A stretch of 64,000 nt of DNA from JAEUIX01 sp046156035. Lineage in GTDB: Bacteria > Planctomycetota > Phycisphaerae > Phycisphaerales > UBA1924. The stretch covers positions 60,011 to 124,010 of the forward strand of contig JBJXEW010000003.1 in assembly GCA_046156035.1 (NCBI GenBank), in the 5' to 3' direction. A program made the translations under genes and the position numbers. The notes under the pieces were generated by a model. It had not been told where the DNA came from and did no database searches. It saw nothing but the letters and a program-made list of their open reading frames with translations. Of this stretch, positions 17,139 to 24,874 are shown piece after piece (within the stretch, counting starts at the first letter, position 1; each line of letters starts with the position of its first letter).

Positions 17139-18464
17139 GTGAGGCACCCCTTGAAACTCGCCCTGCACTGGAAAATCCTCATCGGCCTTGCTTCGGGCAT
17201 CGGCCTGGGCCTCGCCCTCAACGTGTGGGGGCGCGACATCCGTGCCGCGACCGCCGATGAGACACTCGCCGCGGGGATGATCGACTTCGTCGTGAACCTC
17301 AACCAACTGCTGGGCGACCTCTTCAAGCGCAGCCTGCAGTTCATCGCCGTGCCCATCATCCTCTTCGCCATGATCCTGGCCATCGGCTCGCTGGGCGACC
17401 TCAAGAAACTCGGCCGGATCGGCGGCAAGACCGTCGGCATCTTCGCCTGCACCGCCTTCCTGAGCGTGACGGTCGGTCTCGTCCTCGTCAACGTCATCCA
17501 GCCGGGCGGGCCGCGCTTCATCGGCCCTGAGGCTCGGGCCAAACTCATCGAGGGCACCCAATCCGACACCGCCGGCAAGGTCCTGACCTCCGCCAAGTCC
17601 GTCCGGCCGTGGGATCTTGCCCGCGAGGTCGTGCCCACCAACCCCTTCGATGCCCTCGCCCGCGGCGACATGCTCCAGGTCGTCGTCTTCGCGCTCCTGC
17701 TGGGCATCGCCCTCAGCCTCCTGCCACGCGAGCGGTCGGGCCCCGTCTTCGCCGTCGTCGAAGGGCTCAACGAGGCCTTCATCCTCATCGTGCGCGGCAT
17801 CATGCACGTGGCCCCGGTGGGTGTCTTCTGCCTCGTCATCCCGATCGTCGCGAACTTGGGCTTTGCGGTGCTCACGTCGCTGGGCGCCTACTGCCTCACG
17901 GTGCTGCTGGGCCTGGCGATCATCCAGTTCGTCATCTATCCGGCCGTGGTGCTCATCTTCTCGCGCGTCGGCGTGCGTGAGTTCTTCCGTGGCATCGCCC
18001 AGGTGCAGATGGTTGCCTTCAGCAGTTCCAGTTCCGCCGCCACGCTCCCCGTCACCATCCAGAACGTGCGCGATCGCCTGGGCGTGCCGGCCGACATCAC
18101 CAGTTTCGTCTGCGCCATGGGCGCCAAGATCAACATGGACGGCACCGCCCTGATGCAGGCCGTGGCCACCGTCTTTCTCGCCCAGTTCTACGGCCTCGAA
18201 CTCACCACCACACAGCAGGTCTCGATCGTTTTCACGGCCGTCTTCTCGGCCATCGGCACGCCGGGCATCCCCTCCGGCGGCATGGTGATGCTGGTTATCG
18301 TGCTGCGCTCCGTGGGCGTCCCCGCCGACGGCATCGCCATGATCCTCGCCGTCGATCGCATCCTCGACATGTGCCGCACGGTGGTGAACGTCACCGGCGA
18401 TGCGGCCGTGGCCGTGGCCGTCGCCGGAACGGAGCGAACCACCCTGCCCGCAGCACGACCATAA
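17139..18464 (+). CDS. dicarboxylate/amino-acid:cation symporter
   Basis: A 441-residue DAACS-family transporter. It shows the re-entrant serine-rich loop FSSSSSAATLP, the NMDGTALMQAV segment, the second hairpin GTPGIPSGGMV, and AVDRILDMCRTVVNVTGDA, whose Asp/Arg/Asn residues bind substrate and sodium in GltPh. It moves glutamate, aspartate or C4-dicarboxylates with protons or sodium; an Arg in that last helix (DMCRT) favours acidic amino acids or dicarboxylates. GTG 17139 is chosen because it starts a basic N-terminus before helix 1. A 12-bp palindrome, CTGGCGCGCCAG, directly follows the stop. Confidence 0.9.
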   Translation: MRHPLKLALHWKILIGLASGIGLGLALNVWGRDIRAATADETLAAGMIDFVVNLNQLLGDLFKRSLQFIAVPIILFAMILAIGSLGDLKKLGRIGGKTVGIFACTAFLSVTVGLVLVNVIQPGGPRFIGPEARAKLIEGTQSDTAGKVLTSAKSVRPWDLAREVVPTNPFDALARGDMLQVVVFALLLGIALSLLPRERSGPVFAVVEGLNEAFILIVRGIMHVAPVGVFCLVIPIVANLGFAVLTSLGAYCLTVLLGLAIIQFVIYPAVVLIFSRVGVREFFRGIAQVQMVAFSSSSSAATLPVTIQNVRDRLGVPADITSFVCAMGAKINMDGTALMQAVATVFLAQFYGLELTTTQQVSIVFTAVFSAIGTPGIPSGGMVMLVIVLRSVGVPADGIAMILAVDRILDMCRTVVNVTGDAAVAVAVAGTERTTLPAARP

Positions 18465-18510
18465 CTGGCGCGCCAGCCGCGCTCGTGCGCCGCCACCGCC
18501 CGCTGCCCGA

Positions 18511-19080
18511 TCACCGCATGCCCAGCATCCGCACCGGCGACCCCGCCACGATCGCGCCGGCCGCCACATCTCGGGTCACCACCGTGCACGCGGCCACGAT
18601 CGCGCCGTCGCCGATCGTCACGCCCTTGAGAACCACGGCATGCGCACCCAGCCAGACATCACGCCCGATCCGCGTCGGCACGCTCACCAGAGGCTGCTCG
18701 TGCATCTTCTGCCCGAGGGCCGTTCCGTGATCGTGGTCCGTGATGTAGCACCCGGGGCCGATCATCGTGTCGTTGCCCACCTCGATCAACTCCGTCGCGT
18801 CGAACATCGTGAACCGGTTGCAGTAGATGCGCGAGCCGAACACGATCCGCGGCCGGTCTCGCTTCTCGCCCGTCGCCAACAGCACCACCTGCGAATCCAG
18901 CGTCACGTGGTCGCCCATGTGCACGTCCCAGGGGTTCTGCGGGAGCATCACGTCTTTCACAGCGCAGTGCTGGCCGATGCGCGCCCCCAGGGCTCGCAAC
19001 CACCGGATGCGGATGCGTGAGCGGATCGAGCCAGGAACACGCACCAAGGCCGACGCCAGCCGCGGCGGAACAATCGTCAC
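18511..19080 (-). CDS. hexapeptide-repeat acyltransferase (WcaF/LacA-type)
   Basis: A 189-residue left-handed beta-helix acyltransferase. Imperfect hexapeptide repeats run from about residue 35 to the end (for example IGRDVWLGAHAVVLKGVTIG and AAGAIVAGSPVRML), and the catalytic histidine region is YITDHDHG. Such enzymes O-acetylate sugars in exopolysaccharide pathways. It starts at GTG 19080, overlapping the stop of the upstream glycosyltransferase gene in a four-base GTGA, which indicates translational coupling. The two form an envelope-glycan unit. Confidence 0.83.
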   Translation of the reverse strand: MTIVPPRLASALVRVPGSIRSRIRIRWLRALGARIGQHCAVKDVMLPQNPWDVHMGDHVTLDSQVVLLATGEKRDRPRIVFGSRIYCNRFTMFDATELIEVGNDTMIGPGCYITDHDHGTALGQKMHEQPLVSVPTRIGRDVWLGAHAVVLKGVTIGDGAIVAACTVVTRDVAAGAIVAGSPVRMLGMR

Positions 19081-20096
19081 GCTCCACCCCCCCCACCGCT
19101 CATGCTCGTCGCCGGCACGCCGGAGGCGCGGCCAGAGGCAACATCCGCGGTTTGCCGCTCACGATTCTCAACCCCGTGCATCACCGCCGGCGGCTTGCGC
19201 AGGCCCAGCGCCGTGGCCAGCACCAGCCCCGGCAGACCGACAATGAACGCCCAACGGCGCGCGGCGATGTTCCACGAAATCGAATCGGTGTAGATGTCCA
19301 TCGCGTGCCGCAGGTGCCCGGCGTCCAGGCAGTTGAGCGCGGTGCAGCGGCACTGGTGGGCGAGAATTCGGTGGCGCTCCGCGGCACGCGCAGCCCCACC
19401 GGGATAGACCCCCGCCCGCTCCTGCCGCACCATCCGCCGCATGCCCGCCACCATCAGGTCGAAGTTCATCATGGCTGTCCCGGCGTGCCGGCGATAGGCC
19501 AGCGTGAGCGGCGACTTCACCGTGACGACCCCCTTCGCCTCGCCCATGCGCATGTAGAGGTCCGCGTCTTCACAGTACACGCGCTCACGGATGAACCCGC
19601 CCACAGCCCGCAGCGCCTCGGTCTTTGCTGCCATCGAGCCCGCGCCCGGCAGCACCAGTCCCGGGTCGCACGCGAAGTAATCCGCGTACACCTCGCAGTC
19701 TGCCCGCCCGCAACTCACGCGCGACAGTTCCGCCTCATCGCTGAACATGACGGGCCGCCCGGAGATGATCGCCGGCCGCCCGTGCACCTCGATCAGGTGG
19801 CGCAACGTCTCCAGCGTCCACGGGAACCACAGGTCGTCAGAGTCCAGGAACACAACGTACTCGCCGCGAGCCTGCTCGATGCCCAGGTTGCGGGCCGCGC
19901 CCGGCCCCGAGTTGGGCTGCTCGAATAACCGCACCCGCTCGCCAAAGCCCCGCACCACGCCCGTCGTGCCGTCGGTCGAGGCATCATCGACCACGATCAC
20001 CTCGTAGTCCTCGCACGTCTGCGCAAACACCGAGCGCAGCGTCGCCCCGATGTACGCCTCGCGGTTGTAACTCGGAATCACCACCGAAAACAGCAT
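19077..20096 (-). CDS. family 2 glycosyltransferase
   Basis: A 339-residue GT-A glycosyltransferase. It begins MLFSVVIPSYNREAYIGATL, has VVDDASTDGT and the metal-binding VFLDSDD, and a later acceptor loop (YCEDADLYMRM). The C-terminus has one hydrophobic segment (AFIVGLPGLVLATALGL) and a Gly/Ser tail, suggesting loose membrane attachment. It probably adds a sugar to a surface glycan; donor and acceptor are unknown. Coupled by overlap to the acyltransferase gene downstream. Start ATG 20096 lies just before the first strand. Confidence 0.87.
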   Translation of the reverse strand: MLFSVVIPSYNREAYIGATLRSVFAQTCEDYEVIVVDDASTDGTTGVVRGFGERVRLFEQPNSGPGAARNLGIEQARGEYVVFLDSDDLWFPWTLETLRHLIEVHGRPAIISGRPVMFSDEAELSRVSCGRADCEVYADYFACDPGLVLPGAGSMAAKTEALRAVGGFIRERVYCEDADLYMRMGEAKGVVTVKSPLTLAYRRHAGTAMMNFDLMVAGMRRMVRQERAGVYPGGAARAAERHRILAHQCRCTALNCLDAGHLRHAMDIYTDSISWNIAARRWAFIVGLPGLVLATALGLRKPPAVMHGVENRERQTADVASGRASGVPATSMSGGGGGA

Positions 20097-20354
20097 CGTT
20101 CGTTCGCCCACCCTTCCCGCGAGTACGCCCCAGCCTCGGCCGCAGCCCAACCGCCCCGCGACCGCGCCACAGCATCCCGCAACCTTCATCGGTCGGACCC
20201 GCACCCGATCGTAGGGTCTCGCCCGCGGGCCCTTGCCGAGGCCCTTCCCCCACACTTCCGGCGCGAACAACGCTGATTCCGGAGCGTAGAATCGCCGATT
20301 GAGGAGCGTGGGTGCGGCCGGGCGTGCCCTCCCCACCAGCGGAGCAGCCAGCCG

Positions 20355-22337
20355 ATGCCAACCAAGGCGGAACCACCCCATACCGAGGCCCGCAAGGTGG
20401 ACGTTCGCCTTGACCTTGTCGGCAAGGCCATGCTCATCCGCGGCGTCGAGCAGCGCCTGCTCGAACTCTTCGCCCAGGGCAAACTCTTCGGTACCGTGCA
20501 CACCTGCATCGGTCAGGAATGGTCGGGCGTCGCCATCGCCGAAGCCCTCGCCCCCGGCGACCTCATCTTCACCAACCACCGCGGCCACGGCCACTACCTC
20601 GCCCGCACCGATGATGTCAACGGCCTCATCGGTGAGGTCATGGGCAAGGTCACCGGCATGTGCGGCGGCCGCGGCGGCAGCCAGCACATGTGCTCGCAGG
20701 GCGTCTTCAGCAACGGCATCCAGGGGGGCATCGTCCCTGTCTCCGCCGGCCTGGCCTTCGCCCAGAAACTCCGCGCCCAGGGTGCCATCTCCGTCGTCTT
20801 CATCGGCGACGGCACGCTCGGCGAGGGTGCGCTGTACGAATCCTTGAACATCGCCTCCAAGTGGGAACTCCCGCTCCTCATCGTTCTCGAGAACAACAGT
20901 TACGCGCAGAGCACCTCGCAGAAGCAGACGCTTGCCGGCGACATCTGCGCCCGCGCCGAGGCCTTCGGCATCCGCACCTTCGCCGCCTCAACGTGGGATG
21001 TGCCGCACCTGCTCACCACCGCCGCCAGCGCCGCGGGCTTCGTGCGCAAGAGCCAGGTGCCGGCGTTTCTCCGCATCGACACCGACCGGCTCATGGCCCA
21101 CTCCAAGGGCGATGACAACCGCGACATTGCCGAAGTGAAGGGCTACTGGGCGCGCGATGCGATCACCCTGTTTGCCAGCGAGAAGCCCGCCGAGGCCGCC
21201 GCCCTGCAGGAGCAGATCAAGGCCCGCATCGATGCCGCCGTCGCCGCCTCCACCGATGCGCCCTACACGCCGGCGACGACCCCCGACGCCCACACGCCCG
21301 CGCCCACGCCGGTCTGGACGCGCACGAAGATCGACGGCTCCGAGCGCGTCGTGAACGTCATCCACGCCGCGCTCAAACGCAACATGGAGCGCGACCCCCG
21401 CATCGTCCTCATCGGCGAGGACATCGAAGGGCCCTACGGCGGCGCGTTCAAGGTGACCAAGAACCTGAGCCAGGAGTTCCCCGGGCGCGTCCGCAACACA
21501 CCCATCAGCGAGGCCGCGATCGTCGGCCTCGGCAACGGCCTGGCCCTCAACGGGATGCTCCCCGTCTGCGAGATCATGTTCGGCGACTTCCTGGCACTCG
21601 CCGCCGACCAACTCCTCAACCACGCCTCCAAGTTCCGCTACATGTACAACGACCAGGTCTCCATGCCCCTCATCGTCCGCACACCCATGGGCGGCAAGCG
21701 CGGCTACGGGCCCACGCACAGCCAGAGCATCGAGAAGCACTTCCTCGGCCTGCCGGGCACCACCATGCTCGCCCTTCACCACCGCTTCGACCCCGGCCTG
21801 GTCTACGACACGCTGCTCACCACCATCAAAGAGCCGACCATCGTCATCGAGAACAAGATGCTCTACGGCGCAACCGTGGGCAGCGAATCCCCCGCGGGCT
21901 TCGTGTGGGAGCACGACGGCGAGCCCTTCCCCACGTCTCGTCTCCGCCCCGAGGCTTCGCCCGACCTCACCGTCCTCTGCTACGGCGGCATGCTGGCCGA
22001 CGTGGAGAAGGCCGTCGAGAGTCTCTTTGACACGCACGAAATCGTGTGCGAAATCATCTGCCCAACGCAACTCTACCCGCTCAACCCTGCCCCGATCATC
22101 CAGTCGGTCCATCGCAGCGGACGCCTGCTGATCGTGGAAGAGGGCCTGGCCTTCGCCGCCTTCGGCGCCGAGGCCATCAGCCAGATCGTCGAGCAATCGC
22201 CCGGCTCGCTCCAGCGTGTGCGCCGCGTCGCCTCGCCGCGCCACCCGATTCCCTCGTCCGGCCCGCTCGAGAAGGCCCTGCTCCCGAGCACCGGCCACGT
22301 GGTCGCCGCGGCGGTGGAGATGATGCGCGATGTCTGA
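20355..22337 (+). CDS. fused E1alpha-E1beta thiamine-diphosphate dehydrogenase
   Basis: A 660-residue single-chain E1 of the 2-oxoacid dehydrogenase family. Residues about 1-290 are E1alpha: HRGHGHYLA, the ThDP-binding GDGTLGEGALYESLN ending in ENN, and GGRGGSQHM. A Pro/Thr/Ala linker (about 290-325) joins E1beta (about 330-660), which has LIGEDIEGPYGGAF, FGDFLALAADQLLNHASK and the C-terminal domain with VIENKMLYG. The fold resembles acetoin or branched-chain dehydrogenases, but substrate is not predictable. No E3 is encoded nearby. It overlaps the E2-like gene by 8 bp and is part of a three-gene unit. Confidence 0.88.
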   Translation: MPTKAEPPHTEARKVDVRLDLVGKAMLIRGVEQRLLELFAQGKLFGTVHTCIGQEWSGVAIAEALAPGDLIFTNHRGHGHYLARTDDVNGLIGEVMGKVTGMCGGRGGSQHMCSQGVFSNGIQGGIVPVSAGLAFAQKLRAQGAISVVFIGDGTLGEGALYESLNIASKWELPLLIVLENNSYAQSTSQKQTLAGDICARAEAFGIRTFAASTWDVPHLLTTAASAAGFVRKSQVPAFLRIDTDRLMAHSKGDDNRDIAEVKGYWARDAITLFASEKPAEAAALQEQIKARIDAAVAASTDAPYTPATTPDAHTPAPTPVWTRTKIDGSERVVNVIHAALKRNMERDPRIVLIGEDIEGPYGGAFKVTKNLSQEFPGRVRNTPISEAAIVGLGNGLALNGMLPVCEIMFGDFLALAADQLLNHASKFRYMYNDQVSMPLIVRTPMGGKRGYGPTHSQSIEKHFLGLPGTTMLALHHRFDPGLVYDTLLTTIKEPTIVIENKMLYGATVGSESPAGFVWEHDGEPFPTSRLRPEASPDLTVLCYGGMLADVEKAVESLFDTHEIVCEIICPTQLYPLNPAPIIQSVHRSGRLLIVEEGLAFAAFGAEAISQIVEQSPGSLQRVRRVASPRHPIPSSGPLEKALLPSTGHVVAAAVEMMRDV

Positions 22338-23811
22338 CACGATCCCGATCCACGTGCCGCGAGAGAACGTCAACGACGAGACCGTCAAGTTGCTGGTCTG
22401 GCGCGTCCCCAGCGGGGGCAAGGTCGAGAAGGGCCAGCCCATCGCCGAACTCGAAACCAGCAAGACCAACTTCGAGATTGAGGCCCCCAGCGCCGGCTTC
22501 ATCGCGCACTCCGCCCAGGCGGGCGAAGAGATCGCCGTCGGCGGCCTGCTCTGCAACCTCTGCGCCGATGCGGTGCCGCCCGCGCCCGCTTCCGGCTCCC
22601 GTGCCAGGGCCGACTCTGCCTCCGCCGCGCACACCCCCGCCGCTGCACCCGCGGCGTCCGGGCACGCCAACGGCAGCCACAAGCCCCTCGCCCCAGCCGA
22701 CCACGCCGCGCTTGCCGAGATTGCCCCGCAGTCCACGCGCCTCAGCGCGAAGGCCCAGGAACTCGTCAAGGCCCGCGGCCTTGATCCGGCCCGCTTTGCC
22801 AACAAGGGCCTCCTCCGCGAACGCGATGTGCTGGAGGCTTTGGGCGAAGCGCCGGCCGCGGGCACGCGTGCTCCGGCCCCCACCCACAGCACTTCCAACC
22901 GCTTGCGTTCGCGCCCGACCGCCCCGCCCGTTGCCCCCTCCGCTGTCGCCACGCCCAGCGCACCCGCCGCCTCGTCTGGCTCGGGCCCCGTGCCTGCCGC
23001 AGGCGTGCCCTTCGCCACCACGGAACTCGCCCGCAGCAAGCGCATCGAGAACCGCTACCTCGCCTCCGGCCAGCAGCACACCGTCGCCAGCGTCATCACG
23101 GTCGCCTGCCCGACGCGCGGCCTGCGGGCCGCAGCCGCGGCATCCAAGACACAGGCCAGCACCACCGCCATCATCCTCTTTGAGGCCGCCCGCCTCCTCA
23201 AGAAGTACCCGCAGTTCAACGCCTTCCACGCAGACGGCGCGGCCAACACCTACCAGCAGGTCAACATCGGCTTCGCCGTCGATGGGGAGCACGGGCTGAA
23301 GGTGCCCGTCATCCGCGATGCTGATCAACTCGGCCTCGCCGCGATCTCCGAGCAGATCATGGAGTTCATGGTCCAGTACCTCAACAACCAGATCCCTGTT
23401 GCGGCGTTGGCCGGTGGCACCTTCACCATCACCGATCTTTCCGGCGAGGGTGTTTTCGCATTCCATCCGCTCATCAACCAGGGCCAGTCCGCCATCCTCG
23501 GCGTGGGCGCAGAGTTCTTCCCCCCCGGCAGCCGCGAGGGCATGTTCAACCTGATCCTTGCGTTTGATCACCAACTCTCCGAGGGTCGTGCCGCAGCCCG
23601 GTTCCTCAACGATCTGCGGTCTCGCCTCGACGGCTACGAGCAGGCCCTTGGCGGGGCGCCGGCCTCCGGCACCGCCCCGCAAGTTGAATGCTCCGAGTGC
23701 CTCACGCCGATGAACGAAGCGGCCAACCTGGGCTATCACATGGTCCAGGTGCTCGCGCCAGACGGAGCGACCCGCGTGGTCTGCTCCCGGTGCGTGCTCG
23801 GCCGCTGGTGA
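22330..23811 (+). CDS. E2-like acyltransferase with extra C-terminal zinc-ribbon-like tail
   Basis: A 493-residue protein with E2 layout: lipoyl domain (about residues 5-75) with the modifiable Lys in ELETSKTNFEIEAP; Ala/Pro linker; peripheral subunit-binding domain (about 137-172, RLSAKAQELVKARGLD); second linker; catalytic domain (about 235-450). The catalytic signature is altered: the usual HxxxDG reads HQLSEG, Asp replaced by Glu. The last 40 residues hold two CxxC pairs (CSEC and CSRC), foreign to E2 enzymes and suggestive of zinc binding. It probably transfers an acyl group made by the fused E1 to an acceptor other than, or in addition to, CoA; the downstream carrier protein is a candidate. 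Confidence 0.82.
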   Translation: MSDTIPIHVPRENVNDETVKLLVWRVPSGGKVEKGQPIAELETSKTNFEIEAPSAGFIAHSAQAGEEIAVGGLLCNLCADAVPPAPASGSRARADSASAAHTPAAAPAASGHANGSHKPLAPADHAALAEIAPQSTRLSAKAQELVKARGLDPARFANKGLLRERDVLEALGEAPAAGTRAPAPTHSTSNRLRSRPTAPPVAPSAVATPSAPAASSGSGPVPAAGVPFATTELARSKRIENRYLASGQQHTVASVITVACPTRGLRAAAAASKTQASTTAIILFEAARLLKKYPQFNAFHADGAANTYQQVNIGFAVDGEHGLKVPVIRDADQLGLAAISEQIMEFMVQYLNNQIPVAALAGGTFTITDLSGEGVFAFHPLINQGQSAILGVGAEFFPPGSREGMFNLILAFDHQLSEGRAAARFLNDLRSRLDGYEQALGGAPASGTAPQVECSECLTPMNEAANLGYHMVQVLAPDGATRVVCSRCVLGRW

Positions 23812-23821
23812 GAAGCACCCT

Positions 23822-24682
23822 ATGGAAACGCAGGAAGCATTGCGCACCACCGTCGCGGAGTTCTTCGGCACGCAGCCAGAGCGCGTGGGGAGCGATTTCC
23901 CCATCTCCGGCCCGCGCATCCAGGGCTCCATGAGCCGCGCCCTGCTCGACGCGGCCATCCGCCGCCGCACCGGCGTCAAGGCCACCATCGTGCACACGGC
24001 CCGCACCTACGGCGAGATCGAGGCCGCCATTCTCGGCCTGCCGTCGGGAACGCCTTCAGCCACTCCATCAGCCTCGCCCGCCGTCAATGGCCACACGCCC
24101 GCGCCACCACAGACACAACCGCCCGCAGCCAACTCCGCCAGCATCGCGCCGGGAACGCGCTGCGGCATCGACGTCGAACTCATCGAGAACCTGCCGCAGG
24201 CCACCGACCACTGGGAGCACGAGTTCTACAAGGCCAACTTCACACGCTCTGAGATCGCCTACTGCCTGATGCAGGATGCGCCCGCCGTGCACTTCTGCGG
24301 CCGCTGGTGCGCCAAAGAGGCTCTGAAGAAGTGCGACGCGGCATTCCTCACCGAAGACCTCTCGCGAATCGAGGTCGTCTCTCACGAATCTGGCGCAATC
24401 TCGCTCCGCCACCACGCACCCGGCGGGTCCATCGACCTCCCCCACGCCATCAGCCTCTCGCACACGCCCCTCGTCGCCGTCGCCGTGGCGGTCTGCGGCG
24501 TGCCCACCGCTTCGCTGCCGAGGGCGGAGCCGCCTTCTACGAGCCCCGCCGGCAACCCCTCCGCTCCCACGCACACCCCGCAGCGGGTAGGTGGCAGCCG
24601 CCGCGTCACCCTGGCCTTGACCCTGCTGTGCATCGCCACTGCCGGGGTCGCCGTAGCGGCACTCATCCGCACGTTCCCGTGA
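23822..24682 (+). CDS. carrier-protein / phosphopantetheinyl transferase / membrane-anchor fusion
   Basis: A 286-residue three-part protein. Residues about 1-72 resemble an acyl carrier protein with the expected helix order; the modification site reads GSM instead of DSL, keeping the serine. After a Pro/Thr/Ala linker, residues about 112-235 are an AcpS-like phosphopantetheinyl transferase with GIDVELIENLP and RWCAKEALKK, the magnesium- and CoA-binding motifs. Residues about 262-283 are one hydrophobic helix. It may load its own or another carrier domain at the membrane. It begins 10 bp after the E2-like gene and is surely in the same operon. The carrier domain call is less certain than the transferase call. 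Confidence 0.72.
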   Translation: METQEALRTTVAEFFGTQPERVGSDFPISGPRIQGSMSRALLDAAIRRRTGVKATIVHTARTYGEIEAAILGLPSGTPSATPSASPAVNGHTPAPPQTQPPAANSASIAPGTRCGIDVELIENLPQATDHWEHEFYKANFTRSEIAYCLMQDAPAVHFCGRWCAKEALKKCDAAFLTEDLSRIEVVSHESGAISLRHHAPGGSIDLPHAISLSHTPLVAVAVAVCGVPTASLPRAEPPSTSPAGNPSAPTHTPQRVGGSRRVTLALTLLCIATAGVAVAALIRTFP

Positions 24683-24874
24683 CGGCCCGAGGGACCGGCA
24701 GGCCCGCCGCGCGAATCTCACGCCCCCGGCGTGCGATCGACAGGTTTGTGTCGCTCGCGACGGAACCGATGTTGGCAACATCCGAATCATGGGGTACGCT
24801 GAAGCGCTGCGATTGCGCCCGCACCCAGGCGCATGCAGCGTTCGGGCAGCGGCCGGATGGGCCGGGAGTTCACC

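Noticed and set aside
18465..18476. 12-bp palindrome CTGGCGCGCCAG directly after the symporter stop codon
   Set aside because: There is no loop or T-run, and GC-rich palindromes of this length occur by chance here. It is not called a terminator.
20988..23045. A 685-codon open frame on the minus strand
   Set aside because: It is antisense to the fused E1 and E2 genes, which have full conserved domains. Long antisense frames are expected at this GC content.
20355..23811. Plain pyruvate dehydrogenase operon
   Set aside because: E3 is absent, E2 has an altered catalytic motif and an extra tail, and the third gene is a carrier/PPTase fusion, so a housekeeping complex is unlikely.
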